9,685 bases of DNA. Origin: Deltaproteobacteria bacterium. Lineage in GTDB: Bacteria; Desulfobacterota; Desulfobacteria; Desulfobacterales; Desulfobacteraceae. The first letter of the stretch is position 1. Each line of letters begins with the position of its first letter. The translations under genes were made by a program, and so were the position numbers. Below the pieces are notes generated by a model. That model did no database searches, was not told the origin of the DNA, and saw only the letters and a program-made list of their open reading frames with translations. Positions 1 through 6,932 of the stretch are shown here, piece after piece. The stretch lies in assembly GCA_019314105.1 (NCBI GenBank), contig JAFCZY010000044.1, positions 1 to 9,685 on the forward strand, given 5' to 3'.

Positions 1-1522
1 TGTTCAGGTGTCATTTTAAGATTTTGGGTGGTAAATTTTTTTAACGCATCCATATCTTTCATGCTGCAACCGGGATGGGCAGCGATTAAATAATAGGTTA
101 AAAATTGTTTTTTTTCCGCTTTTTTACTCAAGGCATCAAAGTTGTTTTTAAAGTCTAAGAGCAGATCGATATTTTGTTTGCCCATTAACTTTAAAACATG
201 GGGCACCGCATGTTCCGGTGCGACTTTCATTTAACCTGACACATTGTCTTTTACTATTGTTTCAAGGTATGCTGCGCCGTTTTTTTTGTCATTTAATATA
301 AGGTCATAACGAATGCCTGAGCTGATAAAAACTTTTTTAATGCCAGGCAGTTTTTCAATTTTCCGGATCAGTCTTATCTGTTTTGAATGATCCGGGGAAA
401 GGCTTTTGCAGGGTTCGGGAAAGAGGCAGCGCTTATCCTGACAAGCCCCTTTTTTTAGTTTCTTTTTGCATTCAAATCCGTACATATTTGCCGTGGGGCC
501 GCCAAGGTCTGTAATATACCCTTTAAAATCTTCAAGATGTGAAATAGCTTTTGCTTCAGTTACAATGGAATCCTCACTTCGAAACCGAACAGTTTGACCC
601 TGGTGAAAAAATTACATTCACCATAGCAGCCGTAATGGATGGGAATGGAAAATCGTATGGTTGAAAGTGCCTTGACACTCCCTGACGTTTTATGAAACGG
701 GTGAAGATCTCTTTCAAATCCAAGAGAATGGATATGATCCAGTTCGTCAGTGGTGCTATAAGGTTGTGATGGGTTTAATACCAGATAGCGGTCATTGTGC
801 CGTTGACAAAGCCGTTGCGCAGTGATGGGATCATTGTTTTTATAAAATATGTGAAAACTTTTAATATAGTCCTCTTTATTCTTTTGAACCGCTTCAAAGG
901 AAGGCAGTTCCATGCCATTCTTTTCTTTTGAAATAAAAGCAATACCCTTCAAATTGTCTGGATTTTTCTTTTCCTTGAGCGCACTTGCAAATTTGACGAC
1001 TGTATGATGGGCCATGCCAAATAAAAGGTAATCCGCTTTTGCATCAAAGAGAATAGATCGTCGAATTTTGTTTGACCAGAAATCATAATGGGCAATTCGT
1101 CTTAAGCTTGCTTCAATACCACCCAGAACAATGGGTCGGGTATTTTTAAAATATTTTCTGACAAGGTTGGCATAGGCAATCACAGCCCTGTCCGGGCGCC
1201 GGTTATTGATGCCGCCGGGCGTATAATCATCTTTTTGCCTTCGTTTTTTAGTAGCCGTATAGTTTGCCACCATGGAATCCACACACCCCCCTGTAATCCC
1301 CCAGAAAAGAGCGGGTTCTCCCAGTCGTGAAATATCTGCGTTGCTGTCCATGTCCGGCTGGGCAATGATCCCCACGCGAAAGCCTTTATCCACCAGAACT
1401 TTCCCGATGATGGCAACCCCTATAAACGGGGAATCAATATAAGCATCCCCTGTGACAAGAATCACATCCAATTGCTGCCACTTCAGTTTTTTTACTTCTT
1501 GTTGTGTTGTGGGAAGAAACAT
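1..1522 (-). pseudogene. ygiQ: YgiQ-family radical SAM protein, decayed and cut by the window edge
   Basis: Intact members of this family are radical SAM proteins of about 600-700 residues with a CxxxCxxC cluster motif; their substrate is not well established. The probable start is the ATG at 1520-1522 (MFLPTT..., the usual family N-terminus). A GTG at 1562-1564 would add 14 atypical residues. The frame is good through VTGDAYIDSPFIG, GGIEASLRRIAHYDFWS and the cluster region GCYGECNF. There it breaks at about 605-608: after AAT TTT only two bases remain before the codons for HQGQTV, where about 15 are expected. The third cluster cysteine and the frame are therefore lost. Homology resumes in another frame (603 down to 234: RSEDSIV, DLGGPTANMYG, SSGIRYDL) and meets TAA at 231-233. 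Past it the same frame continues (MKVAPEHAVPHVLKLMG, IAAHPGCSMKDMDAL) to the window edge. Two lesions, one removing a catalytic ligand, argue for a true pseudogene. Assembly error is the alternative. Confidence 0.88.
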
Positions 1523-1633
1523 GGTTGACAATACTATCCTAAAAAAAGTAACTCCAATTTTCACTTAACGCATCATACAAGATAAGGCATTGGATTACAA
1601 TCCTGGCAGCATACCGGTGTTTATCGGCTTTAA

Positions 1634-2548
1634 TTACGCCATCAAAAGATAAATGCCGAACACGGCAACGACAGCCCCGGCAATTGCCCTGATGGAAACA
1701 TATTCTTTGTGAAGAAAGATTGAAAATGGAATAATAAAAACAGGCACAAGAGAAAGAAATGTGGAGGCCACGCCGGTTGTCAGATAATGCAATACCATAA
1801 GGGAAAGAGACACCCCTAAAAACGGGCCGACAGCAGACCCGACAGCCGTAAAAATCACAGCGGTTGTATCCCTCACAGCGGATTTAACCATTCCCCATTT
1901 TCCAGTGACTGTAAAAAAAACAAGAAAGCAAAGAAATGCCGCAATCACCCTGATCTGGGTTGCTGAAAATGCATCCAGATATCCCGATTCTGTCTGCATC
2001 CCGATTTTACTTAAACTATATCCCACTGCCTGACCCAGCATGGCGCCAAATCCAAACAAAATACCCGTTACCGTGATGTTTCTGATTTTCAGTGTTGAAG
2101 AATTTGACGGTCTTTGATTTTTTTCAAGGATGACAATTCCAACACCGGAAAGGGTGACAAACATACCCACCCATTGATGAAGAACATATATTTCATCCAG
2201 AAATAACCAGCCGATCAAGGCTGTAGTGGGTGCGGACAGACTGAAGATCAGCATGGTAACCCTTGGTCCGATTTCAACAAGGGCTTTGAAAAGAAAAATA
2301 TCTCCTATAAAAAAACCGATGACCCCGGAAAGAGAAAGATAAATCCAGGCATGGGCCGGAAAGTGAACCGGCAGGATATCCCCCTGCCGGATAAACAAAA
2401 AAAGACTGAAAAGGATCAACGCGACAGTCAACCTGATAATATTGACCGGGGTTGCTCCCACTCTTTTGGACGCAGCTTCGAAAAACTGGATGCTGATGGT
2501 CCAGCAAAATACAGTGGCAAAGGCAATTAATTCACCCGTGTAGGGCAT
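1634..2548 (-). CDS. EamA/DMT-superfamily permease (drug/metabolite transporter)
   Basis: This is a 304-residue inner-membrane protein with two tandem EamA repeats (about residues 6-141 and 161-303). About ten hydrophobic helices are visible, near 5-23, 36-54, 67-88, 96-114, 122-141, 158-180, 197-215, 229-250, 254-278 and 284-303. The family includes exporters of amino acids, metabolites and drugs. Nothing in the sequence fixes the substrate, so no symbol is given. The length is typical and the frame is intact. The ATG at 2546-2548 follows AAGGA with about 6 nt spacing, and a promoter-like pair lies just upstream (2581-2609). The gene is co-directional with the decayed ygiQ, about 110 nt upstream of it, and no convincing terminator lies between them, so the two may once have been cotranscribed. 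Confidence 0.9.
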   Translation of the reverse strand: MPYTGELIAFATVFCWTISIQFFEAASKRVGATPVNIIRLTVALILFSLFLFIRQGDILPVHFPAHAWIYLSLSGVIGFFIGDIFLFKALVEIGPRVTMLIFSLSAPTTALIGWLFLDEIYVLHQWVGMFVTLSGVGIVILEKNQRPSNSSTLKIRNITVTGILFGFGAMLGQAVGYSLSKIGMQTESGYLDAFSATQIRVIAAFLCFLVFFTVTGKWGMVKSAVRDTTAVIFTAVGSAVGPFLGVSLSLMVLHYLTTGVASTFLSLVPVFIIPFSIFLHKEYVSIRAIAGAVVAVFGIYLLMA

Positions 2549-2580
2549 GGCAATCCTTTTTGTTTAAAAATGAAAAGCTA

Positions 2581-2609
2581 TAATTAGATGATATGGGATA
2601 AAAATACAA
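2581..2609 (-). promoter_or_regulatory. Candidate sigma-70 promoter for the EamA transporter
   Basis: On the minus strand a -35-like TTGTAT (2604-2609) and a -10-like TAATTA (2581-2586) are separated by exactly 17 bp. The -10 lies about 32 nt upstream of the transporter ATG in an AT-rich stretch. This rests on pattern match only. Confidence 0.45.
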
Positions 2610-2656
2610 GTCCCTTTTTATGAGTTTATATATTTGCCATGAGAAATATTTTATTC

Positions 2657-2781
2657 CCCGTTACAGGCTGGTTATATTAGATCAGATATCGGCTGCATAC
2701 CCTGCGTCAGTTATCGACTGATTATCTTACATCTGCTAAAGACTGATCCCCTTACGTCCGCTGGATGGACATTGCCACACG
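2657..2781. repeat. Five tandem copies of a degenerate 25-bp repeat
   Basis: Units run 2657-2681, 2682-2706, 2707-2731, 2732-2756 and 2757-2781, all exactly 25 bp with no spacers. The best-conserved pieces are a TCxG at the unit start, ATCGACTGATTA in the middle and TTACG at the end. Units at 2682, 2707 and 2732 align best. The unit at 2657 matches that at 2707 at about 17 of 25 positions. The unit at 2757 is the most diverged. No sixth direct unit is recognisable to the left. Function is unknown: it could be protein-binding sites, one end of a mobile element, or an expanded arm of the adjacent palindrome. Confidence 0.75.
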
Positions 2782-2919
2782 GTTTAAGATTCCCTGCGCT
2801 GACCGCCCTGAACTCGCTCATCCTTCGCTCAGACAGCAGGGCGGCTTAACCGCTGCGGTCATCAAAACCGTGTAAGCAAAGATCCATATGCTCCCGTAAA
2901 GCAACCAGCCCTTTAACAA
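2732..2919. repeat. Large nested inverted-repeat (fold-back) element
   Basis: Perfect complementary blocks nest around one centre: TTACG (2752-2756) with CGTAA (2895-2899), ATGGA (2765-2769) with TCCAT (2883-2887), ACACGGTTT (2777-2785) with AAACCGTGT (2865-2873), and CCGCCCTG (2803-2810) with CAGGGCGG (2837-2844). GACCGC (2801-2806) can alternatively pair with GCGGTC (2855-2860), leaving GCGG/CCGC as a small inner hairpin. Further out, GGCTGGTT (2666-2673) pairs with AACCAGCC (2903-2910). The right arm is in effect an inverted copy of the 25-bp units: 2895-2919 reversed ends in the same TTTACG, and 2870-2894 reversed resembles the unit at 2757. It could be a MITE-like element, a structured RNA or a cruciform-forming site. 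Confidence 0.75.
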
Positions 2920-2925
2920 GTAAAT

Positions 2926-2956
2926 ATAGCGAATTCAAAATTTCCCCTGAAGCTAT
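2926..2956. repeat. Bulged hairpin downstream of the fold-back element
   Basis: ATAGC (2926-2930) pairs with GCTAT (2952-2956). After a three-base bulge (GAA, 2931-2933), TTCA (2934-2937) pairs with TGAA (2948-2951), closing a ten-base loop. It is not followed by a T run on either strand, so it is not an obvious terminator. Confidence 0.4.
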
Positions 2957-2995
2957 AACCCCAAACATAAAGAAAGTGATATGATTGTTTGCGCG

Positions 2996-3051
2996 AAAAA
3001 CTAAAATAATATATTATCCTATTTTAGTTTTTGCCTATAATCTAAACTAAA
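2996..3051 (+). promoter_or_regulatory. Operator-like inverted repeat plus third half-site at the accessory-module promoter
   Basis: A perfect 12-bp inverted repeat, AAAAACTAAAAT (2996-3007) and ATTTTAGTTTTT (3021-3032), lies just upstream of a consensus -10 box TATAAT (3036-3041). The shared core AAACTAAA occurs at 2998-3005, inverted at 3023-3030, and again directly at 3044-3051, overlapping the likely transcription start. Centre-to-centre spacings are 25 and 21 bp, about two helical turns each. No good -35 sits 17 bp upstream of the TATAAT. The arrangement suits repression by a dimeric DNA-binding protein. The downstream gene ends in a winged helix and is a natural candidate, but that is inference. 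Confidence 0.55.
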
Positions 3052-3064
3052 GGATACGCTTGGT

Positions 3065-4144
3065 ATGAAAGAGAACCAGAACATAGAATGGAAAGCATCC
3101 TGGCGGGATGAATACATCAAGTGGATCTGCGGCTTTGCCAATGCGGCCGGCGGCACGCTCGTTATCGGCAAAAACGACAAAGGGGTGGTCAACGGCCTGC
3201 ACTGGGACGGTGTCCCAGTGCCACATTTGTCAGCCGAATCTCTTGATGAAAAAGCGGTGCGGAGTAAACGGCTGGAAGAGTCGGTATTGCAGGAAAACAG
3301 GGACTCACTGTTAAGAAAACTGCATCTAATTGAAGGAAAATACCTAAAAAGAGCGGCGACGCTTTTGTTCCATGAAGATCCTGAGCAGTATGTGACGGGC
3401 GCTTATGTGAAAATAGGATTTTTCGAAACCGATTCCGATCTGATCTATCAGGACGAGATTCACGGCAACCTGTTTCAGCAGGTGGATAAAACCATTGATC
3501 TGCTGCTGACGAAATACATGAAAGCCTATATCCGTTATGAAGGCCTTCAGCGGGTGGAACAATATCTGTTCCCCCCACCGGCATTACGGGAAGCCCTTCT
3601 CAATGCAATTATCCATAAAGATTACAGCAGTGGGATTCCTATTCAAATCAGTGTTTATGAAGACAAAATTTATTTTTGGAATAATGGACATCTTCCCGAG
3701 AACTGGACAGTTGAGAAATTGCTGGAAAAACATTCATCTCAACCGTTTAATCCATTGATTGCCAATGCTTTTTTCCGAACCGGTCTAATTGAAGCCTGGG
3801 GACGCGGGATAGAAAAGATACATAATGAATGTAAACAGCATGGCGCTTATCCCCCAATCTTTGATTATGAACCATCCGGTCTTATGCTATTGTTTAAGGG
3901 AATCATTCCCGATTCACAGGATAAGGCCACACCAAGGACTACACAGAAAACGCTGGGGAAAACGCCGGATGCCATACTTTTGCTTTTGGATGAAAACTCA
4001 TCTTTATCTATCCCGGAAATTGCAGAAAGAATTAATAAATCAGAAAGTGCTGTAGAACGGGCTATCAGGAAGCTGCGTGAAGAAGGCCGTTTAAAACGCA
4101 TTGGCCCTGCCAAAGGCGGTTACTGGAAAATAATAAAAAGATAG
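3065..4144 (+). CDS. AlbA_2 / GHKL ATPase / winged-helix protein with a shortened AlbA_2 domain
   Basis: This belongs to the group of putative transcriptional regulators with an N-terminal AlbA_2 (Schlafen-like) domain, a RecG-C-like GHKL ATPase domain (HATPase_c_4) and a C-terminal wHTH. Visible are the AlbA_2 start (EWKASWRDEY, GFANAAGGTLVIG, residues 8-35) and the linker block YLKRAATLLFH (93-103). The GHKL region carries REALLN (175-180), the NNG loop (206-208) and EAWGRGIEKI (243-252). The wHTH lies at about 300-355, ending RIGPAKGGYW. From memory of the family, AlbA_2 continues for about 75 residues after the GLxx motif. Here G44-L45 joins directly to HWDGVPVPHL, so most of the domain is missing in frame, and a smaller gap of about 9 residues may lie near residue 64. 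The start ATG follows AAAGGA (3049-3054). The first part of the gene is richer in GC than the rest. Relatives often sit beside type I restriction genes; here the partner is a YgjP peptidase. Function is unproven. Confidence 0.82.
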   Translation: MKENQNIEWKASWRDEYIKWICGFANAAGGTLVIGKNDKGVVNGLHWDGVPVPHLSAESLDEKAVRSKRLEESVLQENRDSLLRKLHLIEGKYLKRAATLLFHEDPEQYVTGAYVKIGFFETDSDLIYQDEIHGNLFQQVDKTIDLLLTKYMKAYIRYEGLQRVEQYLFPPPALREALLNAIIHKDYSSGIPIQISVYEDKIYFWNNGHLPENWTVEKLLEKHSSQPFNPLIANAFFRTGLIEAWGRGIEKIHNECKQHGAYPPIFDYEPSGLMLLFKGIIPDSQDKATPRTTQKTLGKTPDAILLLLDENSSLSIPEIAERINKSESAVERAIRKLREEGRLKRIGPAKGGYWKIIKR

Positions 4145-4160
4145 CCCATGGGGAATGCAG

Positions 4161-4886
4161 ATGAATACTGATATGGTGCAATTGAAATTAGGTGATATGA
4201 TAGTTGATGTGGTGCAAAAAAACATCAAAAATATTCATTTGAGTGTTTATCCCCCGGAAGGCAGGATTAGAATTTCAGCGCCAAACAGACTGGATTTGAC
4301 CACTATTCGTGCATTTGTCATTTCAAAACTGGGCTGGATAAGAAAGCAGCAAACCCGGCTGAAAAATCAGAAAAGGGAAGTACCAAAAGAATTTATAAAC
4401 AGGGAGAGTCATTACTTCAACGGCAAGCGTTACCTGCTAAAGATTATTGAGCGGGAAGCGGCTCCCAAAGTGGTTTTAAAGCATAGCACTATCGAGCTCC
4501 ATATAAGGCCTCAAACAAATGCGATGAAACGGAAATCCATTTTAAATGAATGGTACAGACAAAAGCTGAAGGAAACAGTGCCATCACTGATAGAGAAGTG
4601 GGAAAAAAAGATGACGGTTCAGGTCAATGAGTTTGGAATCAAGAAGATGAAAACCCGATGGGGCACCTGCAACCTGCGGGCAAAACGCATCTGGCTGAAT
4701 CTGGAATTGGCAAAGAAGCCGCCTGAATATCTAGAATATATCGTTGTACATGAAATGGTTCACCTTCTGGAAAGAAAGCACAATAACAGATTCACTGCAT
4801 TAATGACCGGGTTCATCCCAAGGTGGCGGTTTTATAAAGATGAATTGAATCGATTGCCAGTGAGTCATATGGATCATGCAAGATGA
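4161..4886 (+). CDS. YgjP/DUF45-family zinc metallopeptidase
   Basis: This cytosolic protein of about 241 residues belongs to the YgjP-like (WLM/SprT-related, DUF45) family. The zinc site is the HEMVH motif with a third histidine in the HxxxHLxERxH arrangement (HEMVHLLERKH, residues 197-207 from this start), preceded by the family signature MKTRWGTCN. The start at 4161 is preferred because GGGGA (4150-4154) stands about 6 nt before it. An ATG at 4155 would have that purine stretch directly against it and gains only two residues. The gene begins 16 nt after the stop of the AlbA_2/wHTH gene, so the two are almost certainly cotranscribed. Family members frequently sit next to hsdR of type I restriction systems, which is absent here. 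The substrate is unknown; related SprT/WLM proteins act on DNA-bound proteins, so such a role is possible but not shown. Confidence 0.88.
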   Translation: MNTDMVQLKLGDMIVDVVQKNIKNIHLSVYPPEGRIRISAPNRLDLTTIRAFVISKLGWIRKQQTRLKNQKREVPKEFINRESHYFNGKRYLLKIIEREAAPKVVLKHSTIELHIRPQTNAMKRKSILNEWYRQKLKETVPSLIEKWEKKMTVQVNEFGIKKMKTRWGTCNLRAKRIWLNLELAKKPPEYLEYIVVHEMVHLLERKHNNRFTALMTGFIPRWRFYKDELNRLPVSHMDHAR

Positions 4887-4933
4887 TATGGTTCTATATT
4901 TTATAAATTAGGGACAGGCAGGGGTAAGATTAA

Positions 4934-6292
4934 ATGAAAAAAAAGGATAAGTTTACATTCAGATGCCAGTCCTGCGGAGGTCAATTTCCGAAGTGGATGG
5001 GAAGATGTCTGGAGTGCGGTGCCTGGGATACTTTGGTGGAAGAGCGGATTGTTGCAGGTGTTTCAAAAAAGAAAAAATCTTCTTTTCTGCCTGAACCCGT
5101 TCCCATTGATTCTGTGGTAGTGGAAGAAACCGACAGAATCAAAACCGGAATAGCAGAATTTGATCGTGTGCTGGGGGGAGGACTTGTTGATGGGTCATTA
5201 ATTCTGATCGGCGGTGACCCCGGAATTGGAAAATCTACTTTAATGTTACAGGTGTTGTCAAAATTATCCGAGGCCGGGGGAAAGTGTCTCTATGTATCGG
5301 GTGAAGAATCTGTCCGACAACTTTCCATGAGAGGAAAACGACTGAATTCAAAGGGCGCTTCCATGTTTGTGGTATCTGAAACAGACTTGGATTCCATACT
5401 GGCCATGGTGGAGAAATCTAAATATGATGCCCTGGTCATTGATTCTATCCAGACCGTGTTTCATCCTGATGTTTCTTCAACCCCAGGTTCTGTGACACAG
5501 ATCAGGGAAGCAGCCATGCAGTTTATGCGGCTTGCAAAGATAACCGGCATTCCTGTTTTTCTTGTGGGCCATGTCACCAAGGTCGGCGCCATTGCAGGCC
5601 CGAGAATTATGGAACATATGGTGGATACCGTTCTTTATTTTGAAGGGGATAAAAGTCATGTGTTCAGAATTTTAAGGGCGGTTAAAAACAGGTTTGGTCC
5701 CACAAATGAGATTGGTGTGTTTGAGATGAACGAAAAGGGTTTGACCCAGGTTCCCAATCCATCGGCGGTCTTTTTATCTGAACGGTCAGCCATTGCACCG
5801 GGTTCTGTTGTGACCTCCTGTATGGAAGGTTCGCGGCCGATTCTTGTCGAAATCCAGGGCCTTGTATCCAGTTCCAGCCTTGGAACCCCCCGGCGGACTG
5901 TTTTAGGGCTTGATAGTCAAAGGGTTTCATTGATTGTTGCTGTGATGGAAAAAAGACTGGGGATGAATCTTTCCGGTCTTGATATTTTTATGAATGTCAC
6001 AGGGGGTGTAAAAATTGTGGAACCGGCGGTGGACCTTGCCATTGCGGCAGCATTGGCATCCAGCTTTTTAGACAAACCGGTGGATAAGCAGACCACATTG
6101 GTTGGAGAGATCGGACTGACAGGGGAGATACGGGCAGTGGGTCATGTTCAGGCAAGAATCAAGGAAGCCGCAAAAATGGGATTTACGAAATGTCTTGTTC
6201 CCAGCAATTCAATCAAGCAGTTATCTAAAATAAAAGGAATGACCATTGAAAGTGTCAGTTTCCTGAAAAGTGCCATGGAGGTATTGTTTTAA
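4934..6292 (+). CDS. radA: DNA repair protein RadA (Sms)
   Basis: RadA is a RecA-like ATPase that acts in recombinational repair as a DnaB-type helicase promoting branch migration and D-loop extension. The product has the usual length (452 residues). In order it shows a four-cysteine zinc finger (C11, C14, C25, C28 in CQSCGG...CLECGAW), Walker A GGDPGIGKST (93-102), Walker B LVIDSIQ (167-173), the RadA-specific KNRFG (251-255), and a Lon-protease-like C-terminal domain (about 280-452). The start ATG follows an AGGGG stretch with about 10 nt spacing. Only 47 nt separate it from the YgjP gene and no terminator hairpin is evident there, so read-through from the accessory module is plausible. Its stop overlaps the rlmE start as TAATG. 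Confidence 0.97.
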   Translation: MKKKDKFTFRCQSCGGQFPKWMGRCLECGAWDTLVEERIVAGVSKKKKSSFLPEPVPIDSVVVEETDRIKTGIAEFDRVLGGGLVDGSLILIGGDPGIGKSTLMLQVLSKLSEAGGKCLYVSGEESVRQLSMRGKRLNSKGASMFVVSETDLDSILAMVEKSKYDALVIDSIQTVFHPDVSSTPGSVTQIREAAMQFMRLAKITGIPVFLVGHVTKVGAIAGPRIMEHMVDTVLYFEGDKSHVFRILRAVKNRFGPTNEIGVFEMNEKGLTQVPNPSAVFLSERSAIAPGSVVTSCMEGSRPILVEIQGLVSSSSLGTPRRTVLGLDSQRVSLIVAVMEKRLGMNLSGLDIFMNVTGGVKIVEPAVDLAIAAALASSFLDKPVDKQTTLVGEIGLTGEIRAVGHVQARIKEAAKMGFTKCLVPSNSIKQLSKIKGMTIESVSFLKSAMEVLF

Positions 6293-6918
6293 TGGCAGCC
6301 CAAAAAAAGAAAAAATTCCAAAAGCTAAAACCAGGCAAAAATCAGTGGGAAGATCATTTAACAAGGCGGGCAAAAGCCGAGAATTATCCGGCGCGATCCA
6401 TCTATAAGCTTGAAGAAATTCAAAATAAATTCAAGATCATGAAAAAAAATGATCGGGTGCTTGATCTGGGATGCGCGCCGGGATCATGGCTTTTATATGC
6501 CGCTAAACAAGTGGGAAATCAGGGCAAAGTGTTTGGTATTGATTTGAAACAGATTGATATTAAATTGCCCGATAATGTGGTGACAGTTAAAGGGGACATA
6601 TTAAATTTGGATAATGACTCTTTTCTAGATAAAAATTCAGGATTTAATGCAGTCATCAGCGACATGGCCCCTGCCACAACCGGCAGAAAGGATGTGGATG
6701 CGTTAAGGTCTTTTGACCTTTGTAATATGGCTTTAAGGGTTGCAGATGATTTTTTAGCTCAAAATGGTCATTTCGTCTGCAAAATATTTCAGGGGAATGA
6801 CTTTAATGTATTTCAAAAAAATGTTAAATTAAAATTCAAAGACTGTAAAATTTTTAAACCGGATAGTTGCAGAAAACAGAGTAAAGAAATATATATTATT
6901 GCAAAAGGTAAGAAGTAA
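6292..6918 (+). CDS. rlmE: 23S rRNA (uridine-2'-O-)methyltransferase RlmE (FtsJ/RrmJ)
   Basis: RlmE uses S-adenosylmethionine to methylate the 2'-OH of the A-loop uridine (U2552 in E. coli numbering) of 23S rRNA on the 50S subunit. The 208-residue protein has the normal length and a lysine-rich N-terminus. The SAM-binding motif is DLGCAPGSW (58-66). The K-D-K-E catalytic tetrad is visible as K39 (IYKL), D124 (ISDMAP), K164 (VCKIFQG) and E199 (SKEIYI), matching the spacing of the E. coli enzyme. The ATG shares its A with the radA stop codon, and GGAGG (6277-6281) inside the end of radA is its ribosome-binding site, so translational coupling is likely. Confidence 0.95.
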   Translation: MAAQKKKKFQKLKPGKNQWEDHLTRRAKAENYPARSIYKLEEIQNKFKIMKKNDRVLDLGCAPGSWLLYAAKQVGNQGKVFGIDLKQIDIKLPDNVVTVKGDILNLDNDSFLDKNSGFNAVISDMAPATTGRKDVDALRSFDLCNMALRVADDFLAQNGHFVCKIFQGNDFNVFQKNVKLKFKDCKIFKPDSCRKQSKEIYIIAKGKK

Positions 6919-6932
6919 GGAGGAGTTACAGA

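Larger units (their letters stand above)
2549..3064. other. 516-nt non-coding region between divergent genes
   Basis: No credible coding frame fills this interval. From left to right it holds the transporter promoter (2581-2609), five direct degenerate 25-bp repeats (2657-2781), a GC-rich nested fold-back core (2777-2873) with inverted repeat units on its right (2870-2919), a bulged hairpin (2926-2956), and an operator-like inverted repeat with a TATAAT box before the next gene. The 25-bp period is not a multiple of three, which argues against a hidden repeat protein. The base composition of the core is clearly richer in GC than the flanks, consistent with an inserted element. Confidence 0.85.

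Noticed and set aside
231..233. Recoded stop codon in ygiQ
   Set aside because: TAA is not used for selenocysteine (TGA) or pyrrolysine (TAG), and the gene is already frameshifted upstream, so a plain nonsense change is simpler.
1562..1564. GTG start adding 14 residues to ygiQ
   Set aside because: The family N-terminus begins at MFLPTT (1520-1522), and the extension is atypical in composition.
2657..2781. CRISPR array
   Set aside because: The 25-bp units abut each other with no unique spacers and are diverged from one another; no cas gene is present.
2657..2919. Plasmid-type iteron origin
   Set aside because: Direct repeats beside an inverted repeat are suggestive, but no replication initiator gene or DnaA boxes were recognised nearby. 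It remains only an alternative.
2996..3032. Intrinsic terminator
   Set aside because: The stem is almost all A/T, no plus-strand gene ends just upstream, and a TATAAT box follows, so an operator fits better.
3189..3584. 131-codon open frame antisense to the AlbA_2/wHTH gene
   Set aside because: It overlaps clear family homology on the plus strand and its own product shows no recognisable domain.
4155..4160. Upstream ATG for the YgjP gene
   Set aside because: The purine-rich ribosome-binding stretch ends directly against it, whereas the ATG at 4161 has proper spacing.
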